Part shown: in pieces, positions 37,143-48,564 of the stretch | Position numbering within the stretch: position 1 is the stretch's first letter | Layout: every line of letters starts with the position of its first letter | Source: Daucus carota subsp. sativus | Lineage: Eukaryota; Streptophyta; Magnoliopsida; Apiales; Apiaceae | Reading direction: 5' to 3' | Length of the DNA: 64,000 nt | Assembly (NCBI RefSeq): GCF_001625215.2 | Contig: NC_030383.2 | Location: 322,779-386,778 of the forward strand | Program-made: the position numbers and the translations under genes | Notes under the pieces: generated by a model | The model's database searches: none | What the model was told of the DNA's origin: nothing | The model's input: only the letters and a program-made list of their open reading frames with translations

Positions 37143-37933
37143 ATTTTGAAAGGTAGAAAGTAAAAAAAAAAAATCCTTAGCTCAAGAGTTCACAAAGAAG
37201 CAAGTTCGTGTAGCAACCGTGTTTGCTAAAATCATTTGTAAAAGCGTCTTGTAATGTCATCTGGTATGGGGTACGCATACTAGTCTGCTGTTTGATTTAA
37301 ACTTAGTGACATAGAACTTTGTATCATACTCTTTCAGCGGCATTTTTAAGTAGCTCTCTGTACATGTGGGTACATCGTACATGTGCGAATATTGATATGC
37401 AAAATTATGCATGCTTATGTGATCATCTTTTGGGTAAATCAACTTGGAGAATTTATTTCATGAAATTGAACTAGAGTTATCGAGTGTACCGGTTGATGAG
37501 AATTGGGAAATTGTGTATACTGTATTTACTAAACATGACCTCCCTGGGTTCTGTTTTCAGGAAAAAGAGGAAACGCGAATATGAGCCTATTATGTGTGGG
37601 AGGAAGTAAACTGTACTTTAGAAAGTAAATAAATTAAAAGCCGCATAGAAAGCAGTAAAAGAACGCCCAAGGGGAGAATCGGAGCTAGCAAGTAAATTAT
37701 TAACTTTCAAATTCAGTCTCTTACGGAAACTCACTTTTTGAAGACGTAAGAATTATCGATAATTTGTGTATAATTGTTTTTCTTTTTTCATCCGAAGGGT
37801 GTGTGTTTCAAGATGAACAGAAAATTGTATGATGACTTGAGGATTATAGATAATTTGTGTATGATTGTTTTTCCTTAATCATCTGAAGGATGTTCGAAGG
37901 ATGAACAGAAAATTGTATGATCTTTTCTGTTTG
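37143..37933. other. UBP14 3' flank with a 91-bp tandem duplication
   Basis: Contains the UBP14 3' UTR, then two diverged copies of a roughly 91-bp unit (about 37750-37840 and 37841-37923). They share GATAATTTGTGTAT near the start and AACAGAAAATTGTATGAT near the end. No gene was seen. Confidence 0.7.
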
Positions 37934-38903
37934 GGAAAATAAATTGATACGTCCCTGAACTATCCCATTTTTATTCAATAGGTCCCTGAACAAAAGATTT
38001 CGCAAATCGGGTTCTTTAATTTTTCCAATTGTTTGTATCATGTCCTTTCGCTAAGTAGATTCTAACGGACGTTAGAATCTTACTGATGTGGCGACACATC
38101 ATCAGCTGATTGTATATATATTAAAAGAAAAATGAAATTAAACTAAAATTAAAAAAACAAATGTTTATATCTCTAGATGCACTCGATTCACTCATTTCTT
38201 TCGGTTCACAAACATAATTTAAGATTCCATAAAAAGGAATTAGGGTTCTTGTTTAGTAAATTAGATTGGGCAGCTTTTATTACATATTACTCACGCACTA
38301 CACTACATCTATCATATACTACTATCATCACAAACATTCACGCCATCTATTCTATTCAGAGATATGGAGGCTGAAATCATCCGGTACATTCATCACGTGG
38401 CAGGGACTGGGATGTATAGATCAGGCGGAGGAAAGGATGGGAAGAGATGGAGGGATAAGGAAGAGATGGAAGGATAAGGAGTTGTGGTTCAAAAGTAGGG
38501 GCTAACGAGTGGTGCATGGCGGCGGCCGCTGCTGTAGTTCTGGTGGAGAAAGGAGGATGGAGAAGTTGCTGGTGTTCCGGCACAGGGCAGAGGTTGCTGG
38601 TGTTCTGGGGATATAAACACGGTTGGAAACTCACGTACAAGGCATGTGATTTGTTTTTTGATTTTAATTTCAGTTTATTTTCTTCTTTTTTCAAATGTAT
38701 GTCCAATTAGCCGGTGATGTGTCGCCATGTCAGCAAGATGCGTCGCCACTTCAACAAGTATCTAACGTCTGTTAGAATCTACTTAAAGTAAGGACCTGAT
38801 ACAAACAATTGGAAAAGTTAAAGGACCCGGTTTGGAGAATCTTTTGTTCAAGAACCTATTGAATAAAAATGGAATAATTCAGGGACGTATCAATTTATTT
38901 TCC
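37934..38903. mobile_element. Long-TIR DNA transposon (Mutator-like candidate)
   Basis: 970 bp. Both ends start GGAAAATAAATTGATACGTC in inverted orientation, and the arms stay similar for about 190 bp (left arm to about 38120, right arm from about 38705), including the shared block AGTAGATTCTAAC. Long terminal arms suggest Mutator-like elements, but no exact 9-bp target duplication was found. The middle (about 38390-38640) is GC-rich, unlike the arms, and encodes no transposase; it may be captured host sequence. Confidence 0.75.
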
Positions 38904-39278
38904 TTTTTTATTTTTCTCGGTTTGCTCTACTTATATTCGTGAGAATACTTAGAGGTCGTTTGGTTGACAGGAATTTATGCAGCTATTCAAAATACTTGGG
39001 AAGTGATGACCTACCTTATTGTTTGGTTTACCAAATACACGTGAAATACAGTTCATCAGGAAGTTCTAATACCTACATTATACAGGAAGTAACTTACCCA
39101 CTCCCCCCTTGGTAAGTCACATTTCCTGCATTCACTTAGATTTAATTTATATGTAATATACAAGTAAAAATACATATCCTATATTAAAATAATAAAGTAA
39201 TATATTTAATAATTATAATTAGTTAAATTTTAATTATTATATTTATATTATATCCTAATATATTATTATGCTTACACA

Positions 39279-39279
39279 C

Positions 39280-39327
<48 letters not shown>
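39279..39327. repeat. (AAT)n microsatellite
   Basis: About 16 AAT units, followed by TTATTA-rich sequence to about 39360, so the two can pair. It lies inside the nested transposon region. Confidence 0.9.
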
Positions 39328-39870
39328 TTATTATTATATTTATTATTATTATTATTTATTATATCCTGATAAATTATTATGTTTATGCATAATAATAATA
39401 ATAATTAGTTAACTAGATTTAATTTATTATTATTATTATTATGTTTAACTGAGAATATTATTGTTGAATTATACTTCTTCGCCCTATAAAAATATAGAAT
39501 ATGTTTTTTTAGTTTAACAAAAAAATGTTGAGAAAATTAAAACGTGTTAATAATATTTTTGTCAGAACTTTATAAATATAATCTAATGTAGAGTGAGGAA
39601 TAAGTTTAAATAATTAGTTTGTTTAATATTTTTATATACAAATTTTTATATAAAATATGTCGTAGACAAATATTATAATAAAAGGAGGAATATAGAGAAT
39701 TTTGTAATAAACAAAAGGATACAATAATTATTTAAAATGTGTTAAATAATAAATTTATAATTTAGTTAAAAAAATATGATGGAGGAAGTACAAAATGCCC
39801 TTTCTGTCAACCAAACAAGTTTGCTGGACTTCCCATATAGTTTCAGTGGAGGGGAAGTATAACTTTCTTA

Positions 39871-40609
39871 GAGCATCTCCAAGGGAAATAGCTATAACTG
39901 TTAGCTAAAAATGTAAATATAAATGATTAGGTAAAAATTTGCTGAACCTGTAAGCTTTTTGCTCCAGCGGTGTTAGTTATAATGGTTAGCTATATTTTAA
40001 AATTTTGTTATTTTCACATTCTAATAATTATATTTTTAAATAATAATTACTTATTGTGAATAAGTTTCTTGAATGACTTTCTTATAAATACAGTTAAATA
40101 AATATTTTATATAAATATAATAAATAAATTATTTTCTGAATTTATTCTAATTAATTGAAATGATATTATCATTTAAAAATCTATTATTTGACTATTTTCA
40201 TATTTTAATAGCTAAATTTCACATAGTAGTTATGTATTGTAAATAAAATTAATAAATAAATTATTTTCTGAATTTAATCAAGTGAAGCTTTTATACAAGA
40301 ATATATGTTATTTAATTAATTAAAATTTTATTTTAATTTTATAAATTTAAAAATTAGGTACCAACAAGTGTGTACACGTGGTGTAAATTTTACGCTAATT
40401 TTTTAATACAAATATATATTTAATTATGATAAATAAAATAATATTATATGACCGACTTATATGTTTTCACCTTTTATTCTTGTTTTGAAATAAACTTTTT
40501 TATTTTTTAGATAAGTTAACATATAAAATTAATTTCATATAAAAAAAATACATTTTCATATAGCTCAAAATTGATGTAAATTTTAAAAATGAGAAATATA
40601 TATTGTATC

Positions 40610-40652
<43 letters not shown>

Positions 40653-41004
40653 TTTCTTATAACTTCAAAAGGTTATAATTATATTTACTTTATTAACTTA
40701 ATAACTAAATTTATTAAAATACACATTTAAATTTAAAATAAAATTTAAATATAAAACTAAACTAGTAATATACTTAATATAATTATTAAATATAAGAATT
40801 TATGTATAAGTTTGTGAGGAAGCTGACGTGGATGTAATATAGATGACGTCCCTTCATTCAGCAAATGTAACGTATTTGTTTTGCGGTAGGTAAAAAAATA
40901 CCTAACAGGTGAGCCCGTTGGAGTGACCCATTTTTGGAGTTATTAGGTATATAGCATGCCAGCTAGATAATATAGCTAACAGATGCACAGGGTTGGAGAT
41001 GCTC
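39871..41004. mobile_element. Tourist-like (PIF/Harbinger) element, copy A
   Basis: 1134 bp with ends GAGCATCTCCAA / TTGGAGATGCTC and TTA target copies (39868-39870 and 41005-41007), the PIF/Harbinger signature. Very AT-rich, with no transposase. A (TA)n run lies near 40612-40645. The subterminal GCTAACAG / CTGTTAGC blocks are shared with copy B. Confidence 0.88.
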
Positions 41005-41045
41005 TTAGGTAACTTACTTCCCCCATTCAACCAAACAAGCACTTA

Positions 41046-42152
41046 GAGCATCTCCAACGCTAAAGATGAAACTGTTAGCTAAAAACATCATCAGCTAAAA
41101 AAAATTTGAGCTTGTAAAGAATTTTGCTCCAATGGGTATTAGCTAAAACCATTAGTTATATTCAAAATATTATTTTAAATGTTAATTATAAATATACAAT
41201 AAAATAATTTATTTAGTTTTTATTCTATGTTATTGAAAAAATAATAATATCTTTAATAGATAATGATCAATTATAATATTTAACATTTTTATATTATTAT
41301 ATTATAATTTTAAAAAATTTGATTGAAAATAAAGTAACATTTTCACATAACAATATTATTTGTAAAAAAAATAAATAATACATCTATACTTGCAATAATA
41401 ATAATAATACCTTAAATATTTCAATTTAAATATTATAAAAATGATTTAGGTAGAATGTTATATGCTTTAAATAAAAATAAAATAAAATTTAGAAGGGTAA
41501 GAATAAAAGTTAGTGTTAAAGATTTTAAGCTAATTATCTTTTGATAAAACGGGTTTGAAAGAATTAAAATAAGAAGTTAATTAATTTTTTATTTAATACA
41601 GATGAAAATAAAAAATATAACTAATAAAAACATATATACTGATACTATTATAATAATAAAAACTTAAAAAAACTAATTAACAAAAATTACTTGTATCATG
41701 TAAAACATTTACTAATTTTCTTTGTTAAAAATTCATAATTAACGTTAAATAACTATATAAGTTATTATATTAGTTTTATTATATTATTTTTATTATATTA
41801 TTTATTTGTTATAAATATTTTTACACTTAACAATACATTAGATTAAATTATAAAATTAAAAAGTTATACAAATATATATAATAGAATTATAATATTATAA
41901 TACATATATAATATAATATAGACATATAGGTTGGAGCAAGTTTAAATTTTTTTGAGTTAAATTTTAAAAAAAATGGCGTGGATATGATATAGATGACAGA
42001 CTTTGGTTCAGCAAATGTAGCGTGCTTAATTTTCGGCATCTAAAAATATTGCTAACAGGCCTCTGCGTTGGAGTGATGTTTTTTTTACATATTAGGTTTA
42101 TGTGCTGACACATAGATTTTAAAGCTAACAGGCGACGTGCGTTGGAGATGCT
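41046..42152. mobile_element. Tourist-like (PIF/Harbinger) element, copy B
   Basis: 1107 bp with ends GAGCATCTCCAACGC / GCGTTGGAGATGCTC and TTA target copies (41043-41045 and 42153-42155). It shares subterminal motifs with copy A, such as TTCAGCAAATGTA and GATATAGATGAC-type blocks. It starts 41 bp after copy A ends and stops about 340 bp before the RPL27 start codon. Confidence 0.9.
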
Positions 42153-42360
42153 CTTACAGGTTAGTTCTACCGCTTAAAAGAAGTGAAAATTACCGGTGAA
42201 AAGTTGAAATAAGTGTTAAGATTCAATTTTTTTTTTATATTTACAAGTTATCGAGTATAATTTTTTTTAAAATAATAATAAAACCTTGATCGACTTTTAA
42301 CCTCGAGACTTTAACAAAATCGAATCAAAATCTATAGTTGGTACTTAGTAAAAAATGTCC

Positions 42361-42446
42361 AGCCCAATACAAAGCCCAAAATAAATCAAAATCGTTACCA
42401 AGCCCCACCCTATATATATTACACTAACCATTTTCTAGGGTTTAGA
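42361..42446 (+). promoter_or_regulatory. RPL27 core promoter
   Basis: Two site II-type elements (AGCCCA near 42361 and 42373, reading TGGGCT on the other strand), a TATATATATT box at 42411-42420, and a telo-box (CTAGGGTTTAG near 42437-42447). This set is typical of plant ribosomal protein and other growth genes driven by TCP factors. Confidence 0.75.
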
Positions 42447-42491
42447 GAGCCACAAAACAGAGAGAGTGAGCGGCGCTAACAAACCCCCAAA

Positions 42492-42899
42492 ATGGTGAAG
42501 TTTCTCAAGCCCAACAAAGCCGTCATCGTCCTCAATGGCCGTTTCGCCGGCCGTAAAGCCGTCATCATCCGCGCCTTCGACGAAGGCACTCGTGACCGCC
42601 CCTACGGCCACTGCCTTGTCGCCGGCATCTCAAAGTACCCCAAGAAGGTCATCCGCAAGGACTCCGCGAAAAAGACGGCGAAAAAGTCGCGCGTGAAGGC
42701 TTTCATCAAGCTGGTGAACTACAATCACATCATGCCGACGAGGTACACTCTGGACGTGGATCTGAAGGATGTGGTGACGGCGGATTGTCTGCAGTCGAGG
42801 GATAAGAAGGTGACTGCAGCCAAGGCCACCAAGGCCAAGCTCGAGGAGAGGTTCAAGACCGGGAAAAACCGCTGGTTCTTTACTAAGCTTAGGTTTTAA
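42492..42899 (+). CDS. RPL27: 60S ribosomal protein L27 (eL27)
   Basis: Intronless 135-aa reading frame, the full plant length. It starts [20 protein letters not shown], a KOW-type RNA-binding fold, and continues with [16 protein letters not shown], a basic [12 protein letters not shown] stretch and the C-terminus [12 protein letters not shown]. Component of the cytosolic large ribosomal subunit. Codon use is GC-rich at third positions near the start, in contrast with the surrounding AT-rich transposons. The ATG follows a purine-rich leader 45 bp after a telo-box. Confidence 0.98.
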   Translation: MVKFLKPNKAVIVLNGRFAGRKAVIIRAFDEGTRDRPYGHCLVAGISKYPKKVIRKDSAKKTAKKSRVKAFIKLVNYNHIMPTRYTLDVDLKDVVTADCLQSRDKKVTAAKATKAKLEERFKTGKNRWFFTKLRF

Positions 42900-43079
42900 A
42901 TTTCAATTTCTGTTTTGTTTCGTGCTGGATTTTAAGTTCTATTGGATGATGCTGCGTAATGTTTGGATTGAAATGTTATTGGAGTTTTGGATTCGTTTCG
43001 TAAGATATGCTAATATATCTATGTTTTTGATTACTTATTAGAAATGCGGAATTGGTTCACGATTAAATTATATATGTGT
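42900..43079 (+). other. RPL27 3' UTR region
   Basis: T-rich sequence after the stop, consistent with a plant 3' UTR. No other feature was seen. Confidence 0.4.
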
Positions 43080-43660
43080 TTTTGGTATGGAATGATTTTG
43101 TTCTTCTATTTGAATGCATAATATTGTATTAGTTGCTGGTGTTAAATATAGCTAATTGTGATAGGGGAGGTGGATCTGTTGTATTAGGGACATTTGACAG
43201 GGATTATGTGAAAATAAATTAGAGGTATAGTTTAAATATGTGTGGACTTTGATTAGGTGTTTGCAGCCCCCCTCTACTCTTTCTTGGTATAGGTAATTGG
43301 TGGCTTTCGTTTTTGTTAGTCGTCTGTTGTGAATGCTAGACTTGTTTGGCATGTTATATTATTGATCAGTTTTTGGTATGGAATGATTTGTTTTCTATTT
43401 AAATGCATAATAATGTATTAGTTGCTGTTGTTAAAATGTAGCTAGTTGTGATTGGGTAGGTCGATCTGTTGTATTAGGGACATTTGACAGGTATTATGTG
43501 AAAATGAATTAGAGGTATATATTAAATATGTTTGGACTTTGATTAGGTGTTAGCAGCCACCCTCTATTCTTTGTTGGTACAGGTAATTCGTAGCATTCGT
43601 TTTCGTTAGTTGTCTGTTATTAATGCTCCACTTGTTTGGCAAGTTATATTAATGATCAGT
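43080..43660. repeat. Diverged tandem duplication (about 291-bp units)
   Basis: Units starting TTTTGGTATGGAATGATT at 43080 and 43371 share blocks such as GATCTGTTGTATTAGGGACA and TTTGACAGG. They are diverged copies of RPL27 downstream sequence. No coding potential was seen. Confidence 0.75.
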
Positions 43661-44745
43661 TGTATGTGATTGTAATTTTGCCTGCATTGAGTTTAGAATT
43701 GAAATAAGGTGAGGATAATATGTGAGATTTTGAATAATGTATCAGGTATTTTGATGATTTTGCTTGTGTCTGAGTTGATAATAAAATAACGAGTGATTGG
43801 TTCTGGATGAGTCTAGAGTTTTAATTTTTTCCGAAGGGAATGAAGGGAATGTAAAGAATACATTGGCTAGAGTAAAAATTATGGTGAAGGTTTTTTTTTT
43901 TAATGATTGGATTCTTGAAAATTGTAAACGAATGTAAATAAGTTTAGAGTTGGATGAGAGAACCAATTAGTAAGAGTAATTAGTTTGATGATTATTATGA
44001 CAAGAAAGAAATAACAGTGTAAACAAACTAAAGAATGTATTGTTATACATACAATAATTCTTGGCAGATGTGGTTTGTATTCTGTTTGGTTCTAGCATCA
44101 TTTTAACACTTGCAGATTGACGTCATGTCCACAGGAAAAAGTTGAATTTAAATGTTCACAAGGCAATAGCCCATTATAAATGTGAGTTGTATGTAATTGT
44201 AATTTTGCTTATATTGAGTTTAGAATTTAAATGAGGTGAGGATAATATGAGAGATTTTGAAGAATGTATGAAGCGTAGTGAAGTTTTTGCCTGTGTCTGA
44301 GTTGATAAAATAACGAGTGATTGATCTGGCTGAGTCTAAGAAATATAGAGTTTTAATTTTTTCCGGAAGGGTTTATAAAGAGTCCTTTTTATGATTGGAT
44401 TCTTGAAATTGTAAACGAACGTGAAGAAGATTAGAGTTGGATGAGAGAACCAATTAAGCTAGAGTAATTAGTTTGATGATTTCTGTGACAAGAAAGAAAT
44501 AACACAGGGTAAACAATATGACATTCCAAGTGTATACTTGTTGTAAGGAGTTTCTAAGAGTGAGTAACATTTGTTTATTGATGGGATTATATTTGTGCAA
44601 TCAAACTAAAGAATGTATTGTATTCTGTTTGGCTCTAGCATTACTTTAACACTTGCAGATTGAAGTCATGTCAACAGGAGAAATTGAATTTAAATGTTTA
44701 AAAGGCAATAGTCCCATTATAAATGTGAGTGATTGATGTTCAATC
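43661..44745. repeat. Diverged tandem duplication (about 527-bp units)
   Basis: Copies begin TGTATGTGATTGTAATTTTG (43661) and TGTATGTAATTGTAATTTTG (44188). They share GGTGAGGATAATATG, AATAACGAGTGATTG and TTGAATTTAAATGTT blocks. The shared block CACTTGCAGATTGA sits near each end. There is no coding potential. Confidence 0.75.
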
Positions 44746-45471
44746 TGATTATAAGAATGTTTTTGTTTTCGTGAAAGTTTCTTACTATAGGGTTGATGGT
44801 ACAGGGGTCAGGGGTGCAAAGAGTTTGTGATTGTATTTGTTATTCTTGTTTTTTGTCATTCTGTATAGAAATTGCTCTATATATTTTTGGCTGTGTAGTA
44901 TTACAAAATTACGTTTTTCTATATGAAATCAGGCTGGCTGATTATATATAGTGGACCGGGGCTGACAATCTCGAGCAGTGAGTTTTTCGGTTCTGGTAGT
45001 AGTAGTATACTTGGTCCTGTTTTGGTTAAACCGAACCTGAAACGGGTTAAAATTTTTTAATCTGGAGTCGGCCTGTTCTATATCGTATTGAGCCAATAAT
45101 GATCTGAGCCAGGTTAGATTCTGAATGCGGTTTGAACTTGAAACACTGTGCAAAAAGAAGATAATACAATGAGAAAGCTTAATTTTATAAAATTTGTCAC
45201 TTGCTCAAGTGAAGAGAGATAAATTTAGTTACAATAAACATTGATTAGTTATTGTTTAAAATCAAGTAGCTCTAGTATCTTAATGAGGGATTGCTCCCTA
45301 GTTTTGAGATCAAAATTTAGAAAATTTACCCATAAAATGAATCTCAAAGTTTTGCTCAATACTAGTAATCAACAATATTGCAAGAGGCATATAGCTTTGG
45401 TGATAGGATTTTCAACAATAGCGTAGAAGGCACGGAGTTTCAAGATTTCAGCAATTATCAAACAATGTCGC
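44746..45471. other. Intergenic between the RPL27 repeats and hAT-like element 2
   Basis: No gene or clear repeat recognised. Short open frames lack family signatures. Confidence 0.4.
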
Positions 45472-45479
45472 CAATCAGC

Positions 45480-45606
45480 CAGTGTTGTAAAAAGCGGGAA
45501 TCGGACTTAGTCGGTGAAGGCACCGTCTAGCGATTAATCGGGTAATCGGAGATTAATCGGAGTGATTAATCGGATCATTAATCGTAATCAATTTAATATT
45601 ATTTTT

Positions 45607-45665
<59 letters not shown>

Positions 45666-46141
45666 TAATTATATATAGTATAAATTTATAGTCATATAAA
45701 ATCAAAGATTAATGATTTCTTATAACACAAAACATGCCTTTGTATACTTATAAGTCCAGTGATCTCATATATAAACTTGAATTTGATTGAATATGTGAGA
45801 CTGTGAAAGAAGATATTGCAAATTTATGTAATTAGAGTTTATGAGTTAATATTGAAAGAGCGAAAGGTAATAAAAACAACTTTAATTTTTGTGTTTTGTC
45901 ATTTTTGTGCTTTTTGTTTTATTTAAAATTAAATTTAAAATTTTGAAAATTTTTTACTTTTTATTTTGAATTTTTTTAAATTCACCGATTTTTGACCGAC
46001 TTTTTCCGATTAATCCCGATTTTGACCGATTTTCAGAAAAAACGATTTTTTCACTGATTAACGCTTAATCGAGACGGTGGCCGACCGAACAGCGATTAAT
46101 CGGCGATTAATCCCGATTAATCGCCGACTTTTAGAACACTG
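45480..46141. mobile_element. Non-autonomous hAT-like transposon (element 2)
   Basis: 662 bp with ends CAGTGTTGTAAAA / TTTTAGAACACTG and a perfect 8-bp target duplication CAATCAGC (45472-45479 and 46142-46149). Both subterminal zones are packed with GATTAATCG-type repeats, for example six or more between 45530 and 45590. The middle is AT-rich with a (TA)n run at about 45612-45662 and no transposase frame. Confidence 0.9.
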
Positions 46142-46456
46142 CAATCAGCAAACTACTACTAACTACTAACATATATTCGAGCACAACCCTACGAAAAAAC
46201 TGTAGACGAGAAAGAGATAGAGCTATGAAACTGTAGAGTCCGGGAACTTTAACAAGTATGCAGCTGGTATGAAGTCAGTTGGTGATGATCAACAGAGCTC
46301 AAAGGAATGAAGCTATGCAAGACTAGAAACTACAGAAATGAGTCCTTAAAAAGTAGCGTCTAAATTTCTCCAAGTGCAAGAAACATCAGATGATCTATCC
46401 ACTCCATGTTGTTATTGGTAACTTTATGACTTTCTGATTTTTGACATGAGCTTTCT

Positions 46457-48564
46457 TTATGTAGCGTTGGCATTTCTTCGGAAAAAATCTAAAATCCGAT
46501 AGGACGGTTCAGGAGATGATTCGCTGTCTTCATGGAGCAACCTCCCTGGTCTTTGTGCCGCCTGTCTGGTTGGTGTGCCACCTTGTTGTTGTCGCAAATT
46601 GATCAGCCATTCCCAAGAATGGCGCAACCAATATATGGGTATTGGCCAGCACCAGGCTAGTGCATCGCACAAACTGCACATTCCATTTCCAGGACCAGGG
46701 CTGCATGGATTTTGATCATCCCATCCCAGCTCGAAATTCATCAGCCGGTCATCGACTACATCATCCTGAAGCTCCTCTATCTCATCCTTTGGCACTTGCA
46801 CAGGTCTGCAGAATCCTTCACTGGATTCCTCATCAATCGGCTCTTTCCCTGGTCTGTGTGAGCGTTTCACAGGGATTCCTCGACCATCACCAGCACTTGA
46901 AGATTGCTCAGACACCGTCTCTATCCCTATAATTCCTTCACTAGCTTCCTCAGTAACCGTCTTCTTTCTCTGTCTCTGCGATCCTTCCTCAAGGCTTTCT
47001 TTACTAGATTCCGGAGGCATTGTGGAGGCTCCCAAAGCCAAATTCAGACTTGTCTCAACGCTGTCATAGACTAGGTTATTCATCTTGTTTCCAAACGTTC
47101 TCTGCATCATTTCCCTGCATTCAGCCAGCTCACCCTGTTTGTCGAAAATGAGAACAACTCATTATAACCATTAAAAAAAAATAATCAAATTGCAATTCAA
47201 CAGAATTTGTTCAGCATACTCTAATTGTGTCGTCATGTCGTGGATATCTAGATAAAATAACAGTTGCAAAATCATTAGAATCATCTCGGAACAGCTTCGC
47301 TAAAGCACAGAGAATGGCAGATGCTGCAACAGCTGATGGCCTGAACTTTGTAAACCCGATGTCTGATCAGAAAACAACCATCTCATTACTCAATCCAATT
47401 GGTTAAATTTTCCCTAAAACAAGATAGATGAATCGGTTAAGAAAATCTAACCAGCTTGAGTCCAGATGATGATCTTATGAACAGGTACGCTCGTGAAGCC
47501 TCGAGGCAGAGTCAAGTAATGAAGAAACAAGGGAACAAAGTGAAATGGGAGCGTTTGTTTCGTCTTCCAGTCCAGAGCTTCCAGTATAGCCGTCTCCATT
47601 TTCATCACTCCTGTAACCCCAAACTTATATTTTCGAGCCGTCTGCATATCATTCAAGATTTCACGTAAAACAAAAGCCTAGAAATTACGGCACATCAAAG
47701 CGGTATATTCATGAGCAGAATTTACCAGAAAGCTATAGATGTCAAAGTTGTTGTCTCTCAACTTCCAAGAAATGGAGTGGCAGCAGATCAGAAACAAGTT
47801 GAAGTTATCTTGCTTATCCAACAGAATTTTCTGATGAATCAACATCGTAAAACGACATCAGTAGCCAGAAATTCCTCAACAAGATATCGGAAACAAGACT
47901 TTCAAGAAAACGAACTCACAAACACACACATTACAAAATGAGTCAGAAAGTTCAATGAGCATTAAGAAAATCATCAAGAAGAGGAAGAATTTAACAAGAC
48001 AGGAGAAAAAGACGATAAGCTAGCGCCAAAACAGACACATAAACAGTCACCATTGCATTGAAATCTTATTTCGAAATAATGAAAGATCGTACACTCTAAA
48101 TCTTGTCGAAATCTTTAGAAACCGAGGCAGATTAAACCATAAACTACTTGTTCGTTGAATTTCTCGAAACAGAAACAGATAAAACAAAAAGAATGTTGAA
48201 TGTGAATTACCGGTGGTTCTTGAAGCTGGGAAATGACACGATCGAAGAAGTTGATAGCAACATACAGCACCACAGCATCCATTGTCCGAGGGTCATGTAC
48301 CTACACAAAGCGAGACGACAAGGCATCATCCAATTCAACTAAAACAATCAATGAAACGAAGAAGATGAAAACAAGTAACATGTACAGTAATGAACTTACA
48401 GTCTGGTAGTAATCGAGCGCTAGTTCGCGATAAAACCTGGCCTTGATGTTCTTGGTGTACTCTGGAGTCATTATGAACTCTGATTCTCTGGCACGCAGTA
48501 ACAGTCTCTCTGTTTCTAAATACTCTTCCGGCGTGTTTACGCGCCTTCGCCAATCGCTTTCCAT
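46457..48564 (-). CDS. Divergent cyclin-like protein with a long C-terminal tail
   Basis: Six exons on the minus strand keep one frame: 48564-48400, 48300-48211, 47830-47726, 47677-47452, 47362-47220, 47134-46457, total 468 aa. The cyclin N-domain is spread over exons 1-4: ARFYRELALDYYQT, VLYVAINFFDRVISQ (compare AYLSVNYLDRFLS of D cyclins), and METAILEALDWKTKQTLPFH (compare ELLVLSTLKWRMQAVTPFSF). Exon 5 resembles the cyclin C-domain (FRPSAVAASAILCAL). There is no N-terminal LxCxE Rb-binding motif, and the usual MRAILVDW and KMEE signatures are altered, so CDK binding is uncertain. Residues 244-468 form a tail longer than in typical D cyclins. It has Ser/Glu-rich stretches and an unusual Trp-rich hydrophobic segment at about 395-421 (CDALAWCWPIPIYWLRHSWE). 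It probably regulates a CDK or is a repurposed cyclin fold. Head to head with PetC. Confidence 0.75.

Larger units (their letters stand above)
38952..41042. mobile_element. PIF/Harbinger-like element split by a nested Tourist MITE
   Basis: The left end GAGGTCGTTTGGTTGA follows TTA (38949-38951). The right end TCAACCAAACAAGCAC is followed by TTA (41043-41045). The ends match imperfectly in inverse orientation. The interior is very AT-rich, with an AAT microsatellite at 39279-39327, and is interrupted by the element at 39871-41004. Without that insert it is about 0.96 kb. An inner CTGTCAACCAAAC (about 39805) also matches the left end, so the right border could be nearer. Confidence 0.55.

Noticed and set aside
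38377..38706. 109-codon minus-strand open frame
   Set aside because: It is inside the long-TIR transposon and has no domain. It may be captured sequence but is not supported as a gene.
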